A DNA stretch of 64,000 bases from NCBI GenBank assembly GCA_022813625.1, contig JAKLMB010000009.1, forward strand, positions 620,001-684,000, given 5' to 3'. The notes beneath the pieces are model-generated. The model saw only the letters and a program-made list of their open reading frames with translations, was not told the DNA's origin and did no database searches. The translations under genes were made by a program, and so were the position numbers. The DNA is from Aaosphaeria pasadenensis (lineage: Eukaryota; Ascomycota; Dothideomycetes; Pleosporales). Of the stretch, positions 23,764 through 34,400 are shown piece after piece. Every line of letters begins with the position of its first letter. The first letter of the stretch is position 1.

Positions 23764-24999
23764 ATGTCTAAATTTATCATGTTGGCTGCGGCCGCCGGCC
23801 TTGCGCAAGCGTACACGAACACCGATGTTGGGCAATTCATGTTGAAGAACATCGATCCGATTGTCATACCTGGAGAGTATAAGAGCCATATGCACAGCTT
23901 CTTCGGTTCCGACACCGTCACCAAGGATCTTCCCACCTCTGAGGAACTTCGAGCAGGATGTTCTACTGCTAAAAACCCCAATGACTTCTCTGTCTACTGT
24001 ACGTTGTCTGTCGTTGCTTCCTAAGCCCGTTGGCATACTAATCCGGGCGTTGCAGGGGTACCAACTCTCTACCATGTCGATAAGGCGAGCAACACCCGCA
24101 CAGCCATCAAACCCAAACGTTTCACCGCATACTACAACTTCGAGAAGACCGCTGCCGAGGTCCCAATTCCGGAAAACTACAACGCCGTTGCGGGTAACGC
24201 CGATGCTACCTCCGTCGCCGACGTCAACTCCAACACTAAGCTCGCCTGGCTCTGCGAAGGCGAGAAGTTCGATGCCGGTGGTAAGGAATGGTCCGATTTC
24301 CCCCTCTCCACCTGCAGCAAGAACCTCCAGGTCGCATTCTTCTTCCAGGACTGTGTCAACTCTGAGACTTTGGAGAGTGCCTACTCTAGTGGAGGAAAGT
24401 GCCCCGAGGGAATGAAGACCATGCCTCAGCTCCGCTTTTCCATTCGGTACGACGTCAAGAGTGCCGGATCTTGGAAGGGCGATGCTCCGTTTGAACTTGC
24501 TTGCGGCGCTAGCCACTGCATGCATGGCGATTTCATCAATGGCTGGTTGCCAGAGACAGCCAAGGCAATGGTCACCCAATTGACCGAGAAGAGGAAGTTC
24601 CAGTATGTATCCCCACTACAACCAAATGTCAACCACAGCTAACAGATCTATAGATCGCTTGACGGACCAAACGGAAAGACCCGAGCTGGAACGATCTGCA
24701 AACGTTCCGCAGTGGATCAGGACCCCAAGAACGGCACTTCCGACTACGAAGAGAGCCTCGAGATGATGAAGGGTACCAAGGCTGTTCGCAATATTGGCAA
24801 GCGCTCTCTCCAGGCATCAATTAGCCGCAACTTCGCTTCGCATCAGGAGCAGACACGCGACATCGCGGCCCGCCGTGCTCATCAGTTGCATGAACAGGAG
24901 GCCCGCGATGCTGTTGCCAGGCGCGAGCTTGCTTTGCACAAGGAGCGACACGACGCCATGAGGCTGCACTCCAGGCAGGTGATCCCTCCCAGGAAGTAG
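23764..24999 (+). CDS. secreted DUF1996 domain protein with His/Arg-rich helical tail
   Basis: Exons 23764-23998, 24056-24602 and 24654-24999 give 375 residues. The N-terminus MSKFIMLAAAAGLAQAYT is a signal peptide with likely cleavage after AQA. The DUF1996 domain fills about residues 20-275. Its usual landmarks are present: HMHSFFGSD near the start, LRAGCSTAKNPNDFSVYWVPTLYH across the first intron, several paired cysteines, and SLDGPNGKTRAGTIC in the last part. DUF1996 proteins are abundant, secreted or wall-linked fungal proteins of unclear function; some carry WSC domains, absent here. The last 65 residues are unusual: an Arg/His/Glu/Ala-rich segment predicted to be one long helix (for example RRAHQLHEQEARDAVARREL). 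It is convergent with the GH94 gene. Confidence 0.92.
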
Positions 25000-25304
25000 A
25001 CGAATGGAGGGTTCGCACGTGTGATGTCCGGCAGAAGGATGTGCGACGAGGAGAGCATTTGAACTGTAAATATTTTTATTCGATGTAAATACAACATATT
25101 TGAGCATCGGCCTCATACTGCAAATCCGTTTTTGCTTTCTCATTTCAGTGCGAGTATGGTTTCCCAATGTTTGTGATAAATGTTTCAATGTTCAATTAAA
25201 CCTGCTTTAAAATTCGCATTCTCGAAGCAGCCTTTTGAAATTAACTTTTCCAGATAACAAAATTATCATGGTCTTCGAATTCATTCATAACAATCCGATC
25301 GAAT
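25000..25304. other. convergent 3' regions of DUF1996 and GH94 genes
   Basis: This 305-base AT-rich gap lies between two converging stop codons, with AATAAA-like and TTTTTATT elements on both strands. It holds no coding sequence. Confidence 0.55.
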
Positions 25305-27665
25305 TTACTTGGGGATTGTGATCGAGAGTTGGTAACTCTTACCAGCCGCGATGGATGTGATTACACCACCGTCGACATTCTCGCCATCCAAAACGACCTG
25401 AACATCTTTGACGTCGCCTCTCTTAATATCCACATTGAACGTCGCGCCACGGAACAATCTCGTGACCTTAATTTCGTTCCACTCACTGGGCAATTGAGGT
25501 TTCACGCTCAATCCCTCCTTAACACCTCTCAAACCGCAAAGACCCTCGACAAACGCGCGGTATACCCAAGAAACAGTTCCCGTGTTGAAGAGCTGACTCG
25601 ACCGTCCGGCGGTACGTGGGTATTTCTGCCAACCACCACGGTAATAGTTGGGGATGTAAACCGGCAACTGGCCCCGCTGAATATAATCCTCCTCGCTGGG
25701 CCCTGGAATCATCTGCCGGAGGGTCTTGTATGCGCGGTCCTGTTGGCCGATGGTGTATAGTGCCCACACGTAGAATGCACCTGCGTGGTTGTAGACGGAA
25801 CCGTTTTCGCCCTGGCCTGGGTATTTCTGCGTCACGCGGCCGACGTCCTCGCGCATGCCGGAGAAAGGAGGCGCAAACATGACAACACCGTAAGGCGTCG
25901 AAAGCTGCTCGTCGACCTGGGGGAGAATCTTCTCGATCTTCTCCTGATCCGCGGCACCACCTAGAATACTCCAAGCTTGAGGGTTCAGCCAGATACGTCC
26001 TTCGTTGTCTTTCTTGATGCCGAATGTGACGCCGTTGTCCGTGATACCACGCGCGAACCAATCTCCATCCCACAAATGCTTGTTGGCGGCCTCGTTCACG
26101 GTCTTGACGCCTTCCCAGTACTTCGCAGCGATGTCCGACTTTCCGTGCTGCTCGCAGACGTTGGCCCAAAGCTTCAAAGCGTATCCGGTAGCAACGGTAA
26201 GCCATCCAGAGACACCGATTCCTCGAGGCCCGACCATATTCATGGGATCGCACCAGTCGCCCTGGGCAATGTACGAGAGTCCGCGATGGTCGCGTGCAGA
26301 GTCGGATAGCAACCAGTCCATGGCACGGCTGAGGCGCTCGAAAACAGTGTACGTCTCGCCCTCCTTAGTGGTCACCTTCTCATCTAATAGTGCGTAGTCG
26401 CCAGTCTCGCTCAGGTAGATTTCGAGTGCGACGGGGAGCCAGACGCAGTGATCCGTGTGGGGTACTTGGTTGATGTACTTAAGTTCTGCGCCTTCAGTGA
26501 GAAGGATACCGTCAGGCATCGATCCAGTCTTCTCCTGTTGAGAAAGTGCTAAGAGAAGGGCATTCCGTGTCACCTCTGGCTTGATGAAACTCATTCCCAT
26601 GTTGTCCTGGAGGTAGTTTCGAGTCTGGGGGTCCGTGGTGAGGCGGTTGACATCTCCGTGGTAATAAACCTGGCGTGCCAGCCAGTTGTTGACAAAGTTG
26701 TCGAGGTCTTTATCCGGTGTTTCTATGCGCAGGCAGCCACTTCCCTTCTCGATGTATTCGGCGTATTCCTTCGCTGACCTAGCAAAGGCGTCTTTATTTA
26801 GATATTTGTTGCGCATGTGCTCAATCTCGGCATCATCCAATGCTGGTCCAAACAAAAAGCGGTACTCCTGATTCGCGCCAGCTTTCAGCTCGGTTCGGTA
26901 TTGTACGACAGCTGTTGGCGTCTCGTAACGGGCGTCGCTGTTGCTGAGCTCCTGGCCGGCCAGAGACGATGGAGCATGCAATCCGCCTTCGCCTTCGAAT
27001 GCTTCCTGCTTTGCTTCCCATGAATTAGGTGTTACCTCGCATAGGAAATATGTCTTATCCTTCAAGTGTTTCGTCTTCGGGTAATCCTCCGCTTTCTGGT
27101 AAGGTGTTTTGCTGCTTCCGACAATGCCACCAAGTTTCTCGACCCACTCTGCCTCTTGGTTCATCCAAGACATGTAACCGAACGGGAAGTAGGGGTATAC
27201 ACTGATTTTACGATTACGGTCCGAGATATTTGTAACCTTAATGGTCCAAAGCTCTGCAACATCATCTGTGGGAAGCGCAAAGGTCATCTCGACTCGGATA
27301 CCGAGATGCTCTACAGTCCACGAAATATCACTCTTGCCAACAGAGAATACAAACTTCTCGACCGGGGCTCTGACGGGCTCGTAAGGCGCAGAGAACAATT
27401 CGCCAGAATCCTCATCCTTGATGTAGACGAATCGGCCGGGATGATGTGCGTAATAGTTCTGCTCAGGTTGCATGAAGGTTTTCGCCTCGAGGTTCGGGGC
27501 ATGGGCATATTTCGCGGGCTCCGGCTGCATGAATTGAGCTGTAGCGTATCCACGACAGGTGACCTGTAGCATCATTCTTTGATTCCACAAGAAACCACCT
27601 GCCTTGGGCAAGGCCGTTGGGCTTGTGAGCTCATAACGATCACCGTTCTGGGTTGAGCGAAGCAT
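25305..27665 (-). CDS. GH94 glycoside phosphorylase, probable cellobionic acid phosphorylase
   Basis: One uninterrupted frame of 786 residues, an ATG start at 27665 and no intron. The N-terminal beta-sandwich (about 1-300, with GFLWNQRMMLQVTCRGYA and FMQPEQNYYAHHPGRFVY) precedes an alpha6/alpha6-barrel catalytic domain. The conserved GDWCDPMNM places the general acid aspartate at about D473. PYGVVMFAPPFSG and NGSVYNHAGAFYVWALY match the phosphate and sugar-site loops of GH94. Fungal GH94 enzymes, including the characterised Neurospora protein once called NdvB, split cellobionic acid with phosphate to glucose-1-phosphate and gluconate. That step completes oxidative cellulose breakdown. Size and motifs fit that group better than cellobiose or chitobiose phosphorylases. 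There is no signal peptide, so it is cytosolic and would need imported cellobionate. GH94 is mainly bacterial, and the intronless structure fits an old transfer. Confidence 0.92.
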   Translation of the reverse strand: MLRSTQNGDRYELTSPTALPKAGGFLWNQRMMLQVTCRGYATAQFMQPEPAKYAHAPNLEAKTFMQPEQNYYAHHPGRFVYIKDEDSGELFSAPYEPVRAPVEKFVFSVGKSDISWTVEHLGIRVEMTFALPTDDVAELWTIKVTNISDRNRKISVYPYFPFGYMSWMNQEAEWVEKLGGIVGSSKTPYQKAEDYPKTKHLKDKTYFLCEVTPNSWEAKQEAFEGEGGLHAPSSLAGQELSNSDARYETPTAVVQYRTELKAGANQEYRFLFGPALDDAEIEHMRNKYLNKDAFARSAKEYAEYIEKGSGCLRIETPDKDLDNFVNNWLARQVYYHGDVNRLTTDPQTRNYLQDNMGMSFIKPEVTRNALLLALSQQEKTGSMPDGILLTEGAELKYINQVPHTDHCVWLPVALEIYLSETGDYALLDEKVTTKEGETYTVFERLSRAMDWLLSDSARDHRGLSYIAQGDWCDPMNMVGPRGIGVSGWLTVATGYALKLWANVCEQHGKSDIAAKYWEGVKTVNEAANKHLWDGDWFARGITDNGVTFGIKKDNEGRIWLNPQAWSILGGAADQEKIEKILPQVDEQLSTPYGVVMFAPPFSGMREDVGRVTQKYPGQGENGSVYNHAGAFYVWALYTIGQQDRAYKTLRQMIPGPSEEDYIQRGQLPVYIPNYYRGGWQKYPRTAGRSSQLFNTGTVSWVYRAFVEGLCGLRGVKEGLSVKPQLPSEWNEIKVTRLFRGATFNVDIKRGDVKDVQVVLDGENVDGGVITSIAAGKSYQLSITIPK

Positions 27666-30503
27666 TGTGTAAATCTGAGATACTTGAGTAAATCTTCAAT
27701 CAAACTTTTATTGGTGACGGCCGCAGGTTGCTTATACGAAGACATGGTTGCTAGCGAGACGCAAGGAGGCTGTAGCTTACTCGAAAATGACTAAATCCTA
27801 TACAACACGATTTGTAACAGATCTAATGGAACTCAAGGCTTAATATATGTTTGGTTCTATTATATGGTGTGGGAATATGAATGTTCGAGGAATGGAGCTA
27901 CCCATCGATTGAAATTGCACGACGCAAAAGAACAGGACCTGCAGCAAGACAGGACGTCCACGAACAAATAAGCAATTCACTTTTCCGCCTGACAAGAGAA
28001 AGGTGAGGGATATACTTGTACTTGGTTCTTCCCCACCATCCAGGCAATACGGAATGGGTCACGAACACTAATAAGCAGACAGCGGCGTGGGGCTAGGCGC
28101 GTGGGGGTTTCCAGGTACGGTAATCGTCTAACGCACGGAGTCGGTTGTCCGGTCCGTAAGGCCTTTATCCAGCTAATTACACCAAATTCTGCTATACAGG
28201 AATTTGGTATTATTTCCAGATCTCCCGCAAACTCGGAAACCGGCAGAGCCCTGAATTACGTCAATTGAGTGTGGAACGTTCTGTCTCGGCAATTGATCGC
28301 CTAATAATCCTGTACTGTCTGAATTTTGACCGGTCAAGTGTAAAACAACTCTGTATGATCGATATTATTGTAATGTCTAGCGGCCCAAAAGCGGTGAAGA
28401 CAGCCAAGACCTTTGAAGACAAGGAAAGATGAAGGTCCTCGAGGTTTGGTACCACATTCACTAGGGCACTAATCCGATTCGTCTCGACAGTGGACCCAGA
28501 GAAACGAACGATAGAGAATATTTCGTATTGACTTGCCGGTGCATTCGAATGTTTTCCTACAGATCAAATTTGCCGGTGGGTATTTCGTCATAGTCGATCA
28601 CTAAGACGGCGCGGAGATACATTTACAGTTGCATTTTGCACGAATAAGCGCGCGTTGTATGGTTCGAAGGAATGGTCCAAGTCTATGTCTCAGATTAATT
28701 AAATAACAGTGTAATGCTTGATGAAAGAGCGTTATGTCGATTTACCAATCCATACAACGACTACTTCGCTTTCGTCATTGGGAATTGCGAAGAATGATTA
28801 CCATCAATCACTCCCACCGAGCTATGTATGGTAACACGTTGGAAGACCCAAATGATACAATGCCTTTCCATGATTCTAGAAGAAACGCGATTTTGATGGA
28901 GTTGAAAATGGAGACAATAATGACCGGAGCGAAATGAACTTCACTTGCAACGTTTTGATCCGAACACGACGCCGGACAGGTGGATATTGCTGAGGATAAG
29001 TAATCTTGTATGAGCTGAAAACGAGCACCAATTCCATAGAGATACTCGACCTTCAACACTCAACCCTCTCGGGGAATGGATCAGGACGAGTACTGGGACA
29101 AAGGCACCAGAGAGACTCATTAATCCCATCCACAGAGCGGGGGGGCATAGCACGATGCTTTCGCATGGCCAGGCCAACTCCACGCGAGTGTACTGGGAGT
29201 ATTGATCTAGGGCAATGCCTTTGTTCAACAGCCATTCGCCATGAATGGCACAGTACGAAGACCGACTGATGAACCCGGGATTCTCGTTCGAAAACGATCC
29301 TCCCGTTGCCCAGAGTGTATCTACATGAAATGATGGATGTGGATGATGGATGAGAGCCAGACTCGAGGCATATGAAGAGATTATTGGTATGTCCAAGCTT
29401 GCATTAGTCCGTGGTGAACGATGATATGACATTCGAAGACCATCGATCTATTCTGCTCTACATATCGTGTAGAGGGGTATTCCGTGTAAAGAATGCGAGA
29501 TTCGCAGATTGAAAAGAACAGGGGTAGAGGTGGAACAAATGTGTCGGTATTGTATCTGCGTGTCGAACAACGCGCCCGTACTACGAATGGGCGATGAGAC
29601 GCGAAGGCAAATGGGTGATGTTTCCAGAAACTGTGCATTCCATTGCCGGTCCGGCCAGAGAAAGGGTTACGGTCAGTGGGTCGGAGTCGAGGTCGAGGTC
29701 GAGGTCGAGGTGAGGAAGAGGAAGTCAACATACAGTGATTGAGATATTTGGTAGCGCGCCTACTAGCGCGTGAAGCTTGGGCCATGCGTCCTCGATTACG
29801 TCTCCACGTGACTATCGATAAAGGCAGTCTGGGCGCTCTCACACTCCCTCTCCCCGCCCCCTCCTGTCCCCATCATCCCCATCCATACCCATAACGAACT
29901 AATGACCCTCCCCCCTTCAAAGCCCTACAGACGCGGGACGGCACGTAGTTGAAGGAAACCAGAGAGGGAGGTGGTTCCCTCAACCAAACATGGATACACA
30001 TGTACCCATCATGACAGGCTGAACGCCCATTACCCCTTTTGCAACCACCAATGAAGAATGCCGAAGGAGTGGGCACGGCTTGTGAGATCACTGTAAACAC
30101 CAATCCTGTCGTGACACTGCGTGATGGCTCTTCACGCTGGACGTGTTCGCGATTCTCAGGTGCGTAACTCCTGGCAAGGCGCCGCCAGGGAAACATTTGT
30201 AGGAATGCTTTCTGCCTACCACGGCGATTAGATATTGTGGGAACACGACAGCCCTGACCGTGATGACGTTCTGTGAGTGGCCCACCTCGCGAGTTTCGAA
30301 ACGGAGTCGTACTAGCACCCGGCGTCTTCGTTTCAGGTGAACATGCAGGTCAACCTCAGGCCCTTTCTGGATTTGAGGGCAACATCAGCCGCAGTTACCT
30401 CAGGCTGGTCCTGGTTTAAGATGTTTATTCTGGCCCCTATCCCCATGATGTTTATTTTCTTTGTGTGTTCGCGGCCTTTTTGTCAAGGCCAAACGGAGAG
30501 GAG
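27666..30503. other. long intergenic region between GH94 and C2H2 genes
   Basis: This 2.8 kb region lies between two divergent start codons. No exon chain is visible. It contains a hexamer repeat (GAGGTC)n at about 29684-29712 and a C-rich tract near 29840-29880. Both genes could be regulated from here. Confidence 0.5.
29684..29712. repeat. GAGGTC hexanucleotide microsatellite
   Basis: About 4.5 tandem copies of a GAGGTC unit in intergenic DNA, preceded by a degenerate GTCGGAGTCGAG copy. No coding role is apparent. Confidence 0.75.
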
Positions 30504-32042
30504 ATGAATGAACAATTCGGTCAAGAAACATTCCCGCCAGCATTTGATGATGGGGAATTCATGGATCTCGATTACGTGCAACCGCTTTCGTTCTACCCAA
30601 ATCAATTAGGCGACCCGCATCTACAAGTACATGACACAACCTCATGGGGACGTACAGATGGAAATAGTGAGTTGCGCATCACCTCTAAACGCCGTTATTC
30701 ATTCACCAACTCTTGCTTAGTTTTTGATACTCAACCAACCGAAGAATGGCAAAACGAGTCATATCAAAATCAACACTTCGATTTCGCCAATCTTCCGTCA
30801 TCCTCAGTACGATCTTCACAGTCTTCTAATGCGCGTTCGTCTACTGGCACGGGCGTTTTCTCGCATCATTCCAGACAATCTTCAGCATCTACCAACACGT
30901 CTTGGTCGCATCGGTCGTCCACATCACGCGAGCTCAATATCACCCAGACTGCTCGAATTCTGAATTTCAATTCGACTCCCATCCATCCAACGCCGAACTA
31001 CCCTGCCTCCACATATGAGACAAGTCGGGACCAGCCACGGACCGTGCCGCCTCAGAATCAACCCAAACCCGGGAAAGATCAATTCCCGACATGTGTTTCC
31101 CGGACCAAGCGCTCACGGCGATCCACCAAAGAACCTAAGTACTGGTGCACGTCCTGTGGGGAAGGCTTCGGCGAAAAGTACGATTGGAAGCGTCATGAGG
31201 TAGTCTATCAGGAATGGACTGAAACATATCATTGTGATAATTGCGACAAGGTATACCACTTAGACAAAGACTTTATACATCATCACCAGAAAAGCCACAG
31301 ATGCCGCACTTGCGCGGAGAAACAACATCTCGAACTGGCGAGGAGGAAACGAAAAGGAAGGACTGGTTGGGGATGCGGCTTCTGTACCAAATATCACTCG
31401 GACTGGACGGAACGATGTAATCATATCGCCTGGCATTTCGAGAAAAATGGAGATACAATGGAGAAATGGAAGCATTCACGAGTGATCCTTTCGTTACTTC
31501 AGCAGCCTTACATCTGGCAGGAATGGATGAGGCTGCTGGACGCGAAACAAGAGACGAATCCGAATTTTGGTTGGAAGAAGCAAAAGACAGGCCGTGCTGA
31601 AGGATATCCCGACAGCGATCGTCCTCCACACTTGCAAGACCTCTTGGAATTCTTTGAGCCTGGTCAAGACGCAGCGCCTATTGTCAAGTTGGCGTACAAC
31701 TTGGGTCATCGTTCCCCACAGTCGACACCCAAAAATTCACATCGCGACCACTGGGCAAAGGGTTCTTCTTCTTCCTCGTCGACTCCTACGAAAATCACAC
31801 CGAGCCCTCCACGTCTAGACAAGGAGTTGCCTTTGGCGCCAGGTGCGCCACCGCCGCGAGCCCTGCAAGAGTTCGGGCTCGGTGCTACGTCTGTCTCATA
31901 CGAGGATGGATTCCCACAATGGAACAGGTTCATCAATACCATCCCGGAGGATCCAAATCTACCAGACACCTTGCCGATAGATCTTTCGGGCCTACATCAC
32001 CCCCTTCATGAAGATTTGGGAAGGCCATATACTCATAATTAG
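30504..32042 (+). CDS. C2H2-type zinc-finger protein, probable transcription factor
   Basis: A single open frame of 512 residues from the ATG at 30504. The open frame extends upstream without an in-frame ATG, so this start was chosen. The N-terminal 200 residues are disordered and rich in Ser, Asn and Gln (SSVRSSQSSNARSSTGTG). Three C2H2-like fingers follow: WCTSCGEGFGEKYDWKRHE (about 215-231), HCDNCDKVYHLDKDFIHHHQ (about 244-263) and a WGCGFCTKYHSDWTERCNH unit (about 289-307). The linker WHFEKNGDTMEKWKHS and the following helical block are typical of a fungal family with this finger arrangement. The C-terminus is again disordered and Pro/Ser-rich. A 54-base segment at 30667-30720 has perfect intron signals but keeps the frame, so a 494-residue spliced form is equally possible. 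Function unknown; nuclear DNA binding inferred. Confidence 0.85.
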   Translation: MNEQFGQETFPPAFDDGEFMDLDYVQPLSFYPNQLGDPHLQVHDTTSWGRTDGNSELRITSKRRYSFTNSCLVFDTQPTEEWQNESYQNQHFDFANLPSSSVRSSQSSNARSSTGTGVFSHHSRQSSASTNTSWSHRSSTSRELNITQTARILNFNSTPIHPTPNYPASTYETSRDQPRTVPPQNQPKPGKDQFPTCVSRTKRSRRSTKEPKYWCTSCGEGFGEKYDWKRHEVVYQEWTETYHCDNCDKVYHLDKDFIHHHQKSHRCRTCAEKQHLELARRKRKGRTGWGCGFCTKYHSDWTERCNHIAWHFEKNGDTMEKWKHSRVILSLLQQPYIWQEWMRLLDAKQETNPNFGWKKQKTGRAEGYPDSDRPPHLQDLLEFFEPGQDAAPIVKLAYNLGHRSPQSTPKNSHRDHWAKGSSSSSSTPTKITPSPPRLDKELPLAPGAPPPRALQEFGLGATSVSYEDGFPQWNRFINTIPEDPNLPDTLPIDLSGLHHPLHEDLGRPYTHN

Positions 32043-33794
32043 TTGCATTCCCTGGTGGAACAGCTTTCTCGGTGGAGAATATGTGCTGTGTTATTTGTTT
32101 TGTATTTTAGGTCTCTAAAGAAGGTAATGTAATTCCGCCTGGTGCGTGTAATATGTATACAATAATAGAATCATCTTGTCAATCTTTGTTTACTTCTGAA
32201 TGTCAATCACGTAGTCCAAAGACACAATTCTCTTCGATTCCAGACGTCACCTTCAGCACAACCCACGCGCTCAATTTCTCCATCAGTCTGTTTGACCGGT
32301 CAACTAATAGGGGCTCTTCATGGCAGTCCAAAGGCGGCTTCAATACTCACCTGAAACACCCTTCGATCTCAATGCAGCTGCCCGCGTAGAATGTGCTATC
32401 AAAACAAAACAAAACATCGGCTTTGCTGTAGAATGGAACTTCACCTGAGCTTTCGATTTATCGATTAATGAATTCACCAGAAGCGCCTTGATGTGATAGG
32501 GAAGGTGATTGGGTGTATGTTTGTTCACTCTTACCTGTCTTGAGGGCGCATCACTTCAAAAAGATTGTAGTTCCCCCACCCATCGCGCACTAATCCCCTT
32601 CACTGAACACCATCAAAACGGAAACCAACAACAAAAGCCAACACCACAGACCAAAAACTTTCTTCAAGCATCAATCAAGAATCAAAACTGCCTTCAAACG
32701 TCAATCAATCATCAAATTTTAATCAAGTAACTCAGAATAATATGCCTGCAAATGTACCTCCAACACCCTTCTGTCACTCCCCCAAACACCAACAGAACTA
32801 ACTCGGCGTACTTAGACCTCTCCCCCTTCATATACCACCACCTCCACTTCGCCGACGACAACCCCCTCATCCGTCTCAATCGGCAATGAAAGCTTTATCA
32901 CGAGTTCGACTACAAGCACCTCGAGTCTTCGAAGCAGCGAGGCGCTCTCGGCCACTCGACTCAACAACTGGCTGAGCCAGTCATTCAAAGACGAGCCTTG
33001 GAACGCACTGGGGGGTGCACGATCTTGAAATTCACCTGCCTACTTCTGTCATTGTTAGGTAGCAGAGAATAATGTAATAATGAAACGTGTTTACTTGAGG
33101 GGGACGCTGGTTTTGCTGGATTTTATTGCGTTTTGTTAGAATAGGGCATTTGCATTTGCTGGTTCAATGCAATGCAACTTCGCTTTCTCACACTACTTGC
33201 TCTTCGTGAACTTCACTCTGGACACGAATTTTTTATTCACATTGATTCATTATCCTTGGTGTTAAGTCGTAGTGAAGACTCGAACTGTATCACTTGAAGC
33301 TGTTCTTGAATACAAGATCACTGTACCTTCATGATGATGGCACCCACAGAGAATTACTGCTTCTGTCTGATAGTTAACGGCCCACTGTGGTGTTCCTTCT
33401 TATCGTGTGATCAAGAATCTGAAGACGCCAATAGATCATATTGAGCGTTGACCTCCATATCTTCCTTCACCCTTATGCCCGTAATTCTAACACAAATCCA
33501 GGTATTTGTAACGGTAACATCGTACAGATAGAACCACCGTTGGACGAGCATGACGCGCGGAGAGACAAGAAAGCTCATGTGTTGTGGCAAGACTATATGA
33601 ATTCGAAGCTTTCGTCGCCTGAAAATCGTCTCTGCAGAAGATCCTCATAGATAAGGAATTCGGCGAGGAATGAATCGCGAGTCGCTGTCAGAAGAGCAAC
33701 ACGGCGTTCGCGTTCGCGCCTTGTGATCACCAAACATTGAGTATCGCTTGTCAGGTGTCAGTTATGCGTTCGTAGTCTTTAGCACAGTCTTGAT
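32043..33794. other. intergenic region with a possible broken small gene
   Basis: Mostly AT-rich DNA between the C2H2 gene and a minus-strand hypothetical gene. CAA/TCAATCA-like low-complexity sequence occurs at about 32600-32725. A coding-like frame with one internal stop (32752-33072) is listed separately. Nothing else could be supported. Confidence 0.45.
32752..33072 (+). pseudogene. possible small gene with internal TGA, or chance frame
   Basis: From the ATG at 32752 a 107-codon frame is open apart from one TGA at 32887-32889. The first half reads MYLQHPSVTPPNTNRT then SPFIYHHLHFADDNPLI. After the stop it continues KLYHEFDYKHLESSKQ to a final TAA at 33070. I recognise no family. Low evidence: a frame this long with one stop can occur by chance. 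Confidence 0.22.
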
Positions 33795-34400
33795 TTACCA
33801 ATAGGCCTGTTCTTGGAAAGCGTGAAAGGCTCGCATGACTCCACGCATCTTCTCAGCAATGACCTGCATTGCCTCGACAAATCTTGGGTCCGTTGTGGTA
33901 TCCATTTCTATTGGATTTGCCGTTATTCTGGCTGCGCGCGTGGGCAATGCACCGGAAATCTGTTCACTGGATCGAGGTTGTTCGACCACGTCGGGGGAGT
34001 TCCGAGCTTGTTCGACTGCGCTTTCGAACGAAGGGAGAACTCGGGTTCGAACGAAATCGGAGTGATTTTCGTTCAAGAATGTGGCAAGAGCACCAGCCTG
34101 AGTAGATTGGTCACCCTCGACCGCCGGGTCACCTTGGGCCGCAGAATCACTCCGAGCAGATGAACGACGCTGAGTGAAGATGTCGTGTATTTCACTCCAA
34201 AACCGGCTTCTCGACTCAACAGGACCAAGGCCAAGTGGGTCATCATCAACAGATGGGTCATTTAAAGTTGCTGGACCACTTCGACTGTCTTCGCCAACAC
34301 TTGGATGGGTATTTTCGGGTAGAGACTCGGGGCTGTTGTTCATGTCTGTGGGGTCGTCAAACTCTTCATGTTGACTCGATTCGTTTTGGCTATCCGACAT
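33795..34400 (-). CDS. hypothetical acidic protein, 201 residues
   Basis: An intact single-exon frame from ATG (34400) to stop (33795). The first 75 residues are acidic and rich in Ser, Pro and Asp (DDPTDMNNSPESLPENTHP), so probably disordered. A charged central part includes WSEIHDIFTQRRSSARSD. The last 50 residues (DPRFVEAMQVIAEKMRGVMRAFHAFQEQAYW) form a likely amphipathic helix. There is no signal peptide, membrane helix or family motif that I recognise. Codon use looks coding and the antisense frames are broken. It is flanked by long non-coding DNA on both sides, so it could be a lineage-specific gene. Confidence 0.6.
   Translation of the reverse strand: MSDSQNESSQHEEFDDPTDMNNSPESLPENTHPSVGEDSRSGPATLNDPSVDDDPLGLGPVESRSRFWSEIHDIFTQRRSSARSDSAAQGDPAVEGDQSTQAGALATFLNENHSDFVRTRVLPSFESAVEQARNSPDVVEQPRSSEQISGALPTRAARITANPIEMDTTTDPRFVEAMQVIAEKMRGVMRAFHAFQEQAYW

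Noticed and set aside
23659..24579. 306-codon open frame on the minus strand
   Set aside because: It is antisense to the DUF1996 exons, crosses their introns and has no known pattern; the plus strand gives a signal peptide and a full domain.
25519..26253. 244-codon frame on the minus strand in another phase of the GH94 gene
   Set aside because: Arg/His-rich translation with no family; the GH94 frame is certain here.
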